This document shows positions 8,976-21,280 of a DNA stretch of 64,000 bases, piece by piece. The stretch covers positions 1,612,001 through 1,676,000 of the forward strand of contig NC_089572.1 of the NCBI RefSeq assembly GCF_040115645.1, read 5' to 3'. The notes below the pieces were generated by a model. That model did not search any database. It worked only from the letters and a program-made list of their open reading frames with translations, and was not told the DNA's origin. Position numbers and translations under genes: made by a program. Each line of letters opens with the position of its first letter. The stretch's first letter is position 1. This DNA is from Euwallacea fornicatus (Eukaryota; Arthropoda; Insecta; Coleoptera; Curculionidae).

Positions 8976-11900
8976 TTATGAGACAAGAGGCATTTCCAGG
9001 CCTGCCGGAATGGTAATGCCCCCTTTGTCTACTGTTTCCTCCAATTGCGGATCGCCGCTCAGAAAACAGCTTTGCGTCTCCTCGTCAGTCTGTAATTTCA
9101 GTTATGCCACTAAAAAAATAATATTTTAATATCAAAAAACCTACTGGCAAATCCACATCTGCACCATTTCGAGATTCTATCTCGTTGGAAGCAACTGCAA
9201 CATAGCAAAAACAAAGAAAACATATATGATGACTCAATTAATATCATTATCACCTTGAGCAGACTTAGCCATATGTCGTTTTTCGTGTATCCTTAGGGAC
9301 GACTCATTGATGGTGGTATAAGAGCAATGTTTACAACTATACACTCCCGATTTGCTCTTATGTTTGGACTGTAAATGGGTTTTAATTGAAACGGCTTGAA
9401 TACACGAGTATGGACAATAAGGGCATTGATAAGTAACCATCTAAAATTAATTCTTTTGTATCATCTAAATTTATATATGACAAAAACGGTACCCCCTCAT
9501 GCCTCATCAAGTGCTTGCGAAGGCTATTATGATCACCCGTGCGAAAATTACAATAATCGCACTTATAAGGCTTTGATGCCGTGTGTTGTCTCATGTGAAG
9601 CTAAAATTTACTATTTAAAAATCTCATAGAATCACTTACAGACACGCACCTCCAACATGGCTTTTCGCGAACTTTTATGCCCGCAAATGTTGCAAATAAA
9701 CGGCTTGATTTGCTCGTGTATAGTTTTAATGTGACATTTCAGGCTCTTTGAATTTGAAAAAAATTCTGAGCATTTCGGGCATTGCTTCACCGTCGACCAC
9801 GTGGGCATCTGAAATATTAATGTTATAACAAATGTACTAATAACAATGTCATCATTACATCTTCAGGGATTTTGTGTAGAGCTTCATGGTTTTTAAGTTG
9901 TGCTAATTGTTTGAATTTTTTGCCGCAGTCTGCACAAAGGTACGGCTTGTCTTCTGAATGGATCATCATGTGTTTGAGAACTCTAACTAAAAGGATTATA
10001 TGATTATGTTCATCTCACGATTTCAAATGTGGAAGCGTCTGATTGTGAGAATAATTATCAATTTACTGGCAGTAATATACATAACGCATGATATATAGAT
10101 ATATCGGGCGAATTTTATTAACAACTTTGAGACTGCAAAACGCTCAAATGGATTGACAGATTCTCTTGAAGAAGACAAAATTACTTTAGTATGTCCTTTG
10201 AATGATATTTAAGTTTTGGAGAATAATAACAGAAATATTTAGGGCATCGCAAGTCGTCTGTATGAGAGTCTGATAGAGTCAACAAAATGAATATATCAAA
10301 AAACAATTTACATTCAAACATATAAACATATATTGATATAGGAAAAAATCAAATAGGGCTGACACAAAAGCAAAATTGTTTGTTCGACTACTTTGTATTT
10401 TATTTTCTGTGAACCACGAAAGATTGATCAGTTTTCAGTCTCATAAAACACGAGCCCTAAAACTCGTCATTCCCCAAGGTGAAAAATTAAAAATGTATAC
10501 AAGGATACTTAGAAGTAAAATATTAAATTCATATTTTCTATACCGATAAAAACAAGGCTGAAATGTGTCGAACTTGAATCACAACATATTTATATCAATT
10601 CGCGTATTGTTCCCAGACGCTTGAAATTTATTTATTTGTTTATTTTTTATCAGCAGCATGACCTCACCGGGCTTATAACTCTTATAAATGTTGCACATGG
10701 GACATACGACCATGCCGAAATCGATTCCATGGTCAGTGTACATATGACTTCGGGCTATGCTCCACAGCCTGAAAGTGTTGTTGCAGTCTGCACAATTAAA
10801 CATGTTCTTTGCAGTACCCACATGCAGTTTTTCGTGTTTGTTGCGAAGCTCATGTGAGGGAAATCCTGCGAGACAACCTTTGACTGTACATCTAAAAACT
10901 TCAATTTAAATTAACTTGTTTGAGTTGGTTGGGTCTTAACCCTCTTAAGTTCGTTTTACATCATTTAATTTCTTGTATAAATTTTTGAACAATTTTTAAA
11001 GTAACTACGTCAAATTTCCAGTGTCAAGTACAGTAAAAATTGTTCATTGTGAGTAGCAATTTGGTTAAGAAAAGATTGAGCAAGAAATAGGCTAATCTAA
11101 AACGAGCTTTACTTCAGTCGCTGCAAGAATTTCTCTTGTTTTCTAACTAGGCCAATGTTAATATCATCCAAATAAGCTTCAGCCTTTCTGATCGGTTTAT
11201 TCTCTGTTTCCTTAAACGTGGAAGAAGGATCAGGTGGTTCAGGTTCAGTTACCAAACCATGAGACTGAAAAGTAACATATTGAAAGTCAATTAAACTGTT
11301 TCCTGACTACAATTTTTGCTCAGTGACTGCTTTTGCAAATACACTGTTTCATATCTACCTTATATAATATCAAAGGAAAGACCACCTCATGGCTGATTGG
11401 TAACATTTAAATAGGCTGCCATAAAAAAAAACTAACCTTATGCGCTCAGCAGCATGACACTCAATAATATACCAGTTCAATCAATAAACTTATTAGTACT
11501 TAATTAGAATCATTTTAAAATAACATAAATTCAAAAAGACTATTATTGACTAAGAATAAATGTTAAAAATTGGTGATGAATTGATGTCAGTTATGAAGCA
11601 ATATGAGTAGATATCAAAAACAAAATGACAGATATTGAAGCATAGCATAGTAATGCATAGAATGAAATAGACTATAATGTAAATTATGTTAACTACCTTT
11701 TGTACTGTTATTGCCATGAGTAACCTTTCCCTGGTAAAATACTGTCTCTTTGCAATGAAAATTATTTAGTGGAAATATATCATTCAAGTTCATACCTCAA
11801 TCATGTGCTCCCGCAAATCATTCTTATTGGTGCACACTTTATGGCATTCACTGCAGACATATACAACAAGTTCTTTCTTCACCTCAGTGAGGTCTTTCGT

Positions 11901-12623
11901 TGAATTAGAAAGCAGTAAGGAAGTACCACTTGGCATTTCCACATTTAAGTGTTTCACATTTATGTGGCTTTTAATTTGCTGTATGTCCTCAGACAAATAT
12001 GAACAAATTTTGCATTTATTGGCCAAAACTGTTGAGAACAAATCATCCACTGTTTTTGGAGAATTTTGAGCTTCAACCGTTGGTTGCTGGTTAAGTGAAG
12101 AGTTTATTGTAGCAAATACTGAGTTGTTAATGGGTATGGGAGTGCCGTCAGCATCCACTAACTGAATAATTTTTTGTTGAAGCTGTACTGTGCCCATATC
12201 ATTAATCACAGAATTGGGCACTTCTAACTCATTACTGTCAAATGACAGACAACTGCTTGCCTGATCAAGCATTGGTTCATCATTGTCTCTAATCAATTCA
12301 GGCAATTCTGTAGCTGAAGAGGGTAAATCTTCAATTTCAGTGCTGGTTAAGTGAGTACTGATATTTATGGCATTATTGCACTCCTCTATAAGGAGTTTAG
12401 TGAATTTATGTCACTATGAGTTAGAAGGCATACCTTCGGGAATAAGGGATTGAGTCAGCAGTAATGGAAACCCCTCTTGTGGCCAATCAGTGGTGGCAAT
12501 ATCAGTGAAGATAGGTCCAACTGAGAAGAGCTCTCCTTCATTATTTTCCAGTAAATAAGCATTCGGGGCTTCAGCGTCGTTTAGGTACTTCAAATATGAA
12601 TTCGCCTCGTCTTCTACGTCCAT
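8976..12623 (-). CDS. Ten-exon gene for an eleven-finger C2H2 zinc-finger protein, 633 residues
   Basis: Coding exons: 12623-12434, 12385-11796, 11264-11113, 10891-10668, 9986-9859, 9808-9650, 9600-9493, 9440-9254, 9194-9145, 9089-8976. All junctions use GT-AG and all phases close into 634 codons including the stop. The start MDVEDEANSYLKYL gives an acidic N-terminal part of about 190 residues. Then come fingers beginning CKICSY, CSECHK (closing across a splice, HMIE|SH), CTVKGC, CADCNN, CPMCNI, CADCGK, CPKCSE, CNICGH, CDYCNF, CPYCPY and CKHCSY. The tail is acidic, near TDEETQSCFLSGDPQLEE. A probable nuclear DNA-binding protein; I cannot name an orthologue. A 5' UTR acceptor lies just upstream of the ATG. 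Minus-strand AATAAA at 8942-8947 fits the 3' end. Confidence 0.85.
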
Positions 12624-15208
12624 GATGCAACAATTTTAGGGCTGAAAACTAAAGATAATTGCTATGAATTGAAGTTAGCTTATTTTTAGGTTAGAGGCGG
12701 AAACCTTCACGAAAGTATATCATGTCATTTAAAGGCGGATTAAGGGAATTCGAGGAGGTTTGTGACCTCGTTTTTTGGTAATTTTAGCTTAAAATTAATG
12801 TATTTACCTTTTTTTCCTACTTAAAAAAATTAAATATAAACAAAGCACAGCTGTCACCTACTAATCACTGTCAATTGTCATTGAATGGTCGAAAAAAATA
12901 CTGAGCGTGCAAAGTGTTACTCGTTCCGTTTCTCTGGGTTTCAATGAAACAGAGTAAGAGGTCATTAAGACGCAAAAGTACCGTCCATGAATAATAAGTA
13001 AATAGTAAAGTTATAAAATGTAAATTTGCAAGCAAATCCAGTTTGAGGTCATTCCCCTGGTTGCAACTGATAATTATACATAGATAAGGAATGAAAGTGA
13101 TCGCAAATAGCCACACAATAAAACAACTAATTAAAAAACTAAGCCTAAGATGGATATAATAAATGATAACAAACAGCTTAATGAATGATACATTTAGCAA
13201 TGTTGCCATTAGTACTAAGTTGTAGAATTTTTTGGAGAAATTAATTTGTCGTTTATGTCAATATAGTTCACAATTAAATGGATAGAAAATTTACCTATTT
13301 TTGGACCGAAACATAAAGTATAGTACCTACACGTATAGTACTATTTTTTTCCACAATTGAGAAAAATGTAAAAGCTACGACTTCTTTGCATTTTTGAGTA
13401 GATTTTTCGAAAACTATTGCATTTGAAAATATTTGGCTTTTAATTATGCTGAATGTAGTTATTCAAGTAGCTAAGGAAGAAGAAAAGGAATGTTTTCACC
13501 TAGTCCTATTTCAGGTTCTAGAGTAGTTACAAGTCCTCGATAATTTTTTATCGTTTTGTTCACGTCTCGCGACTCTCTTACCGTTAGTTATGATCACCAA
13601 TAAATGTAACGGGGATCCACAGTAAGTATGGCTTATCACTGTATGACATCTAGTAGCGCTGATCCGAACCACCATGCACACTGCAAGAAAGAAAAACTAA
13701 ACATTGTTGAACGAACCAAGGTTGACATAAGATGGCGCCACAGATTAGAATATTTAATATTATTAGAATCCTACATTACAATATAAGATGAGGGACTGTT
13801 TCATTGCTGTCGAGACATTACGTTTTTGTCGAGAAGTGTCGCCTCAAGATAAACAAAACTCGAGGCAGCAAGAAAAATTTCCATCTAGAATACCATCACG
13901 AATTCCTGAATAGCATTTAAAAATGTGCTGGATATTTAATGTATTCCATTCTGGCTTAAACTTTCACTCAGTCAATAGAATTTTGATGGTTGCTATGGGT
14001 TAAAGCGTAATTATCCAATTCGAGTTATCAATACACATTACAGAGATATTGATGTATAATTAAACCTAATACATGGTAGGCATACAAGCAGGAAATCAGG
14101 ACAGGAAATCGAATAGGGAAATCGAAACGGCAAGTAGAGGGAGGTATTTTTTTGTTGATTATTTTGTGCCATTCAGAAGATGAATTTTAGATTTTCTGGT
14201 AAGAGTAGAACTATTCAAAAGAAAGAAAATTTTTCGTCAATTTTCATACACTTCCGCTTTCAATCTAGATTGAACATGAACACTTTTTCAAATTTTTTAA
14301 AGAAGAATTTCTGATTTAAGTGCCTTCTATACCTGAAATTTAGAACAGTTACTTCTATTGAATTTTTCGTAAAAAAATATCCGTGTTTGCTTCGTTCATT
14401 TGTTTTTTTATTAAGGTATAATGATCTAAGCCTGAAAAAATCGAATTGATTTGACGATTGACTTGTATAGGAAAGAATCCGAACCTGAAGGAACAGGGTT
14501 ACCTTAACTCAATCTCAGGAAAGAAACAACACAAGTTTTCGTTATTACATTTTTGATGTAAAAACTAGATACCTGAATTTCTTTTCCTACATTTTGACGC
14601 AAATCTAAAGAAGCTGCAGTTAACTAGAGCGAATCTTGGATAGGAATCTCCCAGATTGCTTTTCCTTATCGTGAAAGAATTCTAAATAGGAACTGACCCG
14701 ATCCTAAAACACAACAGAGATTATTTTTCTGAATTTTTGATTATATGATAAGCTAACATCTGAATTTTTTTGTCTGCGCTTTATAATAATCCTAACATGA
14801 CATGAGTTTTCGTTAATCCCTCGTCTTATAGACCTGACGAGAAGGTATGGATCTGAAGATGCCACAGGTACTTTTGATGGTTGAATTTTGAATAAGTAGT
14901 GACCTGAAATGCTAAGAGCGACTTTTTTTAAATCTTGATGTGACTTTTGTCAACTCGACTGAATTTTCGATAAGAAACAAGCCGAGTTTCCGTGACTAAT
15001 TTTCCTTCAAAACCTGAAATAACTTCACTGAATATTGAGAAAGAAGTGTCTTTAGCGACTTGAGAAGAAAGCCTACAACTTGTTTTTTTGCCCCCAAGCG
15101 CATGCGTTAATATCATGTAGATGTATAGAGTCTCTTAATTTAGATAATGCACTTTAAAAGTAAAAAAAAACTTTCTAATTAACGGAAAAACATATTTTAT
15201 TGGACTCA
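12624..15208. other. Non-coding stretch upstream of the eleven-finger gene
   Basis: The part next to 12624 should hold its 5' UTR and promoter; a TTATCTTTAG acceptor-like site sits a few tens of bases upstream of the ATG. The rest is AT-rich. A hydrophobic minus-strand frame at 12871-13209 has no recognisable family signature. Around 14.3-15.0 kb loose repeats of CCTGAA/TCTGAA recur without a clean period. Confidence 0.4.
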
Positions 15209-15730
15209 TATACAGCATCGCTCATAAGTGTTTTATTATCTTTCAAGACGTAATGGTATAATACATGAAAAAATAATATGGTTCCTCATGTAAACTATAT
15301 TCCAATAATCCTTCATTGGGAAGATAGCGATGCGTCGGATAAAAAAGAGTCAAGTGAATGTTTTTCTTCTAAATAAAGTTGAATTTCCAAAAACAATTTT
15401 TACTTGGGATAAAAGCAATGGCGTATTATTTATTTATTTAAACATGTACTGGGATGTGTGAGTCCGCATGCTACTAGTGGAATTAAAGATAACCTTTTCG
15501 CATAAAGAAACGCGTTTGAATTATCTGTCAAATCATGTCAAATTTCATCTACATATCTCACCTGGTTTTGAAGATACGAATAAAAATTTGATTTTTCGAT
15601 AAAAGTTTGACTCCCTAAGTCTTCCTATTGAAGCATTATTGGAATATGGTTTATATGGAAAACCACATTATTTTTCAATGTACTATCAGCTCCTAAAATA
15701 TAATGAAGTATTTATGGGGCACTCTGTATA
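15209..15730. mobile_element. Foldback element F2
   Basis: The left end ATACAGCATCGCTCATAAGT and the right end GGGGCACTCTGTAT are inverted and similar. The arms continue as imperfect inverted copies; for example CTATATTCCAATAATCCTTC on the left matches the reverse complement of the right-arm GAAGCATTATTGGAATATGG. No coding capacity. A non-autonomous inverted-repeat element with diverged arms. Confidence 0.65.
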
Positions 15731-17798
15731 GCTAATACTATAGGATTGATTGTTGATTTAGACAACTATTCAATTAAAAAGAAATCACGTCTTCTGAATG
15801 TCCACAAGCAACTTCAATGCAATTTTGAATTTTAAGTTCAAAATTTTACATCACCCGGTAGAATATATTTCGATTTAGTTTGTAGTTTCATTTCGAATCC
15901 GCTCTTTTAGCTCGGTAATTATTGCTACACCATCCTAAAAAACAGCTTTTGAACCGTGAAGCTTTTTGTTAAAGAGTTAGCGAGAATTTTCACGCCAATG
16001 ACGAACAAACAGGAATAATTTTTTTTTTTATAATTCTTACAGAACTACTCATTTTGATAATTAATTTAAATCTTAATAGAGTTGATTAATTCTTCTTTCG
16101 TGGATCGAGTTCTATATTTCTTGGGGTTACATTTTATTTTGAATTTAGAATTCAAAATCGTACTGAAGCTGATGGAGGGCATTTAGACGACATAATTTTT
16201 GAAAATTGAATAGATATCTAAATTAATAATAAATCCCATAGAGTTAGCTGCATATTCGTTCGATAAAAGATTTCTTCACTTCGATTAGAAAGTTTGTATT
16301 TGCTTTTCGAAGTGTATAGTTTAATATGGGGAATTTCGCATATCTCCCTTTTTCGCGTAAATGGCGATAGCTCATCAGGTATTCACCAGTGCGGCACACC
16401 TTTCTAAAACCCAATTTCATCAAGCTTCATAGCAGGCACAACCATTTTAAACAGTCGTTTGGAGAAAGGATTCACAGAAATTAGGCAAAGAAACTAGCCT
16501 ACGCTTAACGGTTATCTATTTTAGACTTAACGGATCGGAAAATGGTAATTTAAAGTAAAGCTGATGAGGATTGGGAACGAGGTCATGAAACTTCGCCGAG
16601 TAAGCTTTACCGCACAGCGGCAAAGGAAATTTAATGGGAATTAAAGTGGTTCGACATTTTATATTTGTATTTTCCATACTGTGTGCAGCTCACAATATCG
16701 ATCGTTTAGAAATCGTTCGTATCCGGTTATATGCTTGAGAATGCCAGTTGTGTGGTTTGAGAACCAGCTGCGTTACTGGTTTCCGGACAAGTCAGTTTGT
16801 CGAAATTGGTATAACGGTGAGGAATGTAAAAAATCAGCCGCGCTCATTATTCCTCGGGTCAAAAACAAAAAGAAAACACGCAGCCGAATCGTTTAATTCC
16901 CGAACTAGAACGTTTAAAATCGGGTTTAATGTTTCGCAGAAAAACGATTCGGGAACGTAGCCTCGAAGAAAATGAGGCACTCAAATGTAAGAGTCACAGT
17001 TGGCGATTACGAAGGTCCGAGGAATGGGACTGGTGCATAGAATGACAAACAAAGGACGTCAGACAGCGATAAAAGCCAAGTTTTCACAAAGTGATAAACA
17101 AGGAAAGATAGCTTCTTCGTTGACCATGAAATGGATTGGAATATTCCATGCTGCTGACGGTAGAGACGGAAATTCTCTCGGTTGCAGCTTATTTTTGCCG
17201 AAAAGAGCTTTTAAGGGCCGAAACGAAGATGGTTTCCACGGTTGGGGTTTTTGTAACAGGAAGCGCCCTTTCGGTTTATTAATCCAGCCGGTAGTCATGG
17301 TGACGGTGTCGGATTGGGGTGTCCAGGGTACTGCCCTCCGAAAGCTCGATCGATTCTGGCTGGAAGCCATGCGCCACATCAACACCCCTCATAAAAATAA
17401 TATATTGTTCAGTTACAGATAAAATCATTTATTACTACATTTATGAATGCGAAGTTGAAGCACCTGAAACGATAACTGCTAATGAGGGACGAACGTCCAG
17501 AGTTCGTGCAACAAGACAGACTGTAATGTTCGAGAGGGTTGATATGAGCAGCAACGTTTCGAAGCGAGTCTTGATGAAATTCCCTTTAGGGGCTGAAAAC
17601 GTGACTTTTTTTACATGGGACACCGTGTATATTTCGGAATATTGGGCTTTTAGCCAGCACAAGGCATCTAAATATATTTTCTTAGAGCTCTAGTTGTCCT
17701 TGTCGATTTTCGAAAAATACGCGGCTTAATGCGTCTTTTCATTGGCTAATTATTCAGATTATAAAAATCTATTCGGATTTCTAATCTGAATAGATTTC
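15731..17798. other. No gene supported; GC-richer patch at 16.7-17.4 kb
   Basis: A + strand frame at 17000-17422 and overlapping frames on both strands sit in locally GC-richer sequence. The frames show no domain, no splice signal set and no conserved motif. The patch might be an upstream regulatory or first-exon region of lola, but nothing in it is decisive. Confidence 0.3.
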
Positions 17799-19149
17799 TA
17801 CAAGGTGTCCTGAAAATGCATGTCAAAAATGGTATCCTGAGATTATTTGGGTCAACACATTAGGGTTTGGTTCAAAAATTATTTGAAAAAAGGTGTCTCA
17901 TTTACACGATATTGACGGTCAAAGTTCTTGAAAAAAAAAACATGTTTTTTGCTATATCTGGAGAATGCTTTAATGGATTTCAATAAAATTCATTTTGCAT
18001 TTATTCATTCTTACAAAAATTATTTTCATGTAATATTGTTGTCTATTCACAATGTGTAAATGGTAAGTTCTTAGTCATTTTCGTAAAAAACATTCAGAAA
18101 TTTTGATGCATTGCATTGATTTTTTTTCTAACGATACGTTGGCCTTTTCTTCAACTTTTATATCTCTTGGAAATTTCTCGTACGGTAAAAATTTCACGCC
18201 GGAAAAAATCATTTCCTTTCTCATGCAGGGCACCTATTTGCCATCACTTCGATAATTATCAATACTTGTCGACGTAAACGCTGATGACGCTTATGAAAAA
18301 TGTCATAAAAATTTATCAAATTTTTTTTTAAGTGTTTTTGAATCGTTTATTTTGAGATCAACAATGAAGTTCTCTAATAAAGAAATTACCAATATAGTTA
18401 GAATTATGGGTTTTTTATCATTCATATAAATGATTTTTTTAAATTTTATTAATTTCCCTTTTTGAGTTCGGTCTTCGCTGCAGATCAGGAAACATGGTCG
18501 GCGATCTAACTGAAACCAAACTACTGTCAGATGATTTTCACAAAATCCTATAATTTTAACTAGATCGGTCACTTCTTCATTAGAGAACGCCATTATTAAT
18601 TTCAAAAGAAACGTCAGACATTTTTGATAAATTTTTATGACATTTTCCATAAGTGACGTTGACGTTGGCATTGACAAGTATCGGTAATTATCGAAATGAT
18701 GGCTAATTGTTGTTCTGTACGAGAAAAGAAAATAATTTTTCTCGGCGTGGAATATGAGCCGTACGAGATATTTCCAAGAGATGGAAAAAGTGGGGAAACA
18801 GCTAATGTATCATTAGAAAAAAATACTATGCATCTACCCGGCAAAAAATGTTGGTAATTTTTGTGCGGAGATGACTATGAATTTCCCACTTGCACCTTGC
18901 GAATAGACATGAATATTACATGAATATAATCTCTATACTAATAAGTAAATGGACAATGAATATCATTGAAATCCATTCAAGCATTCTTTAGATATAGCAA
19001 AAAACATGTTTTTTTTCCAAAAAATTTGATCGTCAATAGCGTCTAAACAAGACACTTTTTCAAATAATTTTTGGATCGAACTTTAATATATTAACTTAAA
19101 TAATTTCAGGATATCATTGTTGACATACATTTTCGGGGGATACCCTGTA
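17799..19149. mobile_element. Foldback element F3, about 1.35 kb, arms spanning nearly the whole element
   Basis: The left end TACAAGGTGTCCTGAAAATG is matched by the right end as the reverse complement TACAGGGTATCCCCCGAAAA. Inverted similarity continues to the middle: AACATGTTTTTTGCTATATC on the left pairs with GATATAGCAAAAAACATGTT on the right, GATAATTATCAATACTTGTC pairs with GACAAGTATCGGTAATTATC, and GTTCTCTAATAAAGAAATTA pairs with a site near 18560-18590. The apparent loop is near 18450-18530. There is no transposase; a frame at 18303-18677 is only arm sequence. A single long hairpin-forming MITE or foldback element. Confidence 0.85.
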
Positions 19150-19430
19150 TACGCACACAATATTAGAGACAGAAACTGTTAGTTTTCAAGAAATATTAAA
19201 AAGCGTATTGGTTTTTAAAGGGAGTTTTCGGCATGACTCTCATAAATCTTGGAATTTCGGTTTTTATGTATGGGAGGTCCTCTGTACTATAGAATAATAT
19301 GAACTTTGAAGGCGATAACCATCGAGAAGTTCATAATCTCTAATCGCGAAAAATAATTTAAATCTCAAAAACTAAAAACTAACACCAGTTTTTCAATATT
19401 TTCGTACTTGTCTTATTGGAATATTACCAA

Positions 19431-19635
19431 ATTGCACTCAAATGTCTCAAATTTAGATTAAGATGGTTCTAAAATTTAATAATGGGGTAATAGACAATTC
19501 CCTAAAGTTTTCTGCCGTTTTCAGATTAACCTGTGTCATTTGCAGATACCTCACAATTTCACTCAGATGGTCCAAAATTTAGAATTCCAAAATTTAAGTC
19601 TGAGCGAATGAACAACTTCCCGCAAATTTTCAATC
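19431..19635. repeat. Degenerate two-copy tandem repeat, about 120 bases per unit
   Basis: AATTGCACTCAAATGTCTCA followed by GATGGTTCTAAAATTTAA and AGACAATTCCCTAAAG in the first copy has a diverged counterpart, AATTTCACTCAGATGGTCCA followed by AACAACTTCCCGCAAA, about 110-120 bases later. Low similarity; no function suggested. Confidence 0.4.
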
Positions 19636-21246
19636 TCCTCTACTCGAGTATAGGGAACTCAAAAACTCCTATAAGTAAACGAACTTTATGAATCGAAATA
19701 TGAGTAATGAGCTTGAAACTGACTCATGCAAAATTACACAATGTCTCTGAATTTCATCACAGAAATACCGAAAGCGATAGTAATGCGTCCTGATGAAACA
19801 ATTCATCAAAGGTCCGAGTCATTTTGAAGCGACTTCTGTTTATGTCTGTAAAAATAAAACCCCCGAACTTCGTATCAGAATCTACTGAAAATGATCAAAA
19901 ATGATTTAAATTGAAAAAAGGGGCACAAATATAAGGTTACTCGTCCCTTTCAGGGATAAATTATCAATGCGCAATCCACCTTAACGGCAGGATAATTTCT
20001 ATTTACAAACGTTGAAATTGATCCTAGGTGTTGCGCAGATTCATTGTTTTCATGGAGTCTAGCTTGATACTAAAGTTAACCCTACATTAATAATTTGGCC
20101 CTTAGACAAATGTTTTAGCTGTAATGTACAGTTAATGTGCCGCAACCCCAGTTTACAACGTTACACAATATTCTCGGGCGTGGCAGTTTCAAGCTTATGC
20201 GTCCTGAACCGTACATGCATCCTGAACAAAACAGACAGTGGAATCATCACAAGAGCCTTTCTGATTTCAGACGGGAGGCTCTATAAATAAACAAGGTCTC
20301 GTACATGCTTTCAAGCACAGCTGTTTCGCAGCCTTTGCCCCTCAATGCCCCCATGTCCCATGTTCGACGATAAAGTTTTCCTTTCCCTGCTGCTTATAGT
20401 GAACAGTCCCATGAATGGTGTATCGAACCTTCTAGATTACAAATGAGTAACTTCTTTTATATTTGCAGTTCTCTCATATTTTGTTAATTATTACTCACGC
20501 AGTGTTAGTATATGTTCATTGGTCCGGTGTTTTTGACGGAAAACACTTTTAAAGACGTCTTTAAGAGCTTTTAGGACTGATTCATAGCTTTTTTCTTTAG
20601 AACTTTTTTATCTTTTCTAATGCCCTTTTTGTGAATATCATCAGTGCGCGTTCTGGCGCTATTGTCAGCGAAAGGAAAAATCATGAAAATCCATGATAAT
20701 CGCTTTTTTTTGTAAATGCCACTTTTAATTGACTTATAGTGATACTTTTAGGTCACTTTCTCAGGGGCTAGTTTCAGAATATAATTGCTTGACCCTTTCT
20801 ACAGTATTTTTAGAACGATAAAATGCTTTTAAATATAGGTGGGTACACCAGGTTTAGACAAATTACCCGTTTATGCTGAATACGATATTGTTTCGACGAA
20901 TAAAGTCTTTGAAAATCTATGATAGCCGAGTCTTTCAGACATATTTGAAATTTTCTACTTTAATATTCAAAATAATTAATTAATCCTTCGCTTAATTAAT
21001 CCAATAGTCAACCTACATCTAGATACGCGATTGATTTATACGTGTAGGGGTATATCAAAAAGTTAAACTAGAGCAAAGCCGCAAAGTTTCCTATGTATTT
21101 TACACGTTTTTATACATATCTGGCGTGGTTTTTGACAAGCTTTTTACACATACGCAGAGAACGGCATTCGCAGTGCATTTACTTAACCCTGGACTCATTT
21201 CGTTCGAGAAACGAACACATATTACACTCTAGATGTTTCATGGTCT

Positions 21247-21280
21247 ACATCATCATCATCATCATCATCATCAACATCAT
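21247..21280 (+). repeat. (ATC)n trinucleotide microsatellite
   Basis: A run of ATC units with one interruption (ATCAAC). It lies in non-coding sequence between the foldback elements and the lola promoter region. Confidence 0.95.

Noticed and set aside
12871..13209. Hydrophobic 112-codon minus-strand frame that looks like a membrane receptor fragment
   Set aside because: No family motif, no splice signals that extend it, and AT-rich DNA often yields such Ile/Leu/Phe-rich frames.
14300..15060. Recurring CCTGAA/TCTGAA strings suggesting a tandem repeat
   Set aside because: No consistent period or flanking similarity could be established by eye.
17000..17422. 140-codon + strand frame in a GC-richer patch
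   Set aside because: No recognisable domain; frames are open on both strands over the same bases; no convincing start or splice context.
18303..18677. 124-codon minus-strand frame
   Set aside because: Lies wholly within the arms and loop of foldback element F3.
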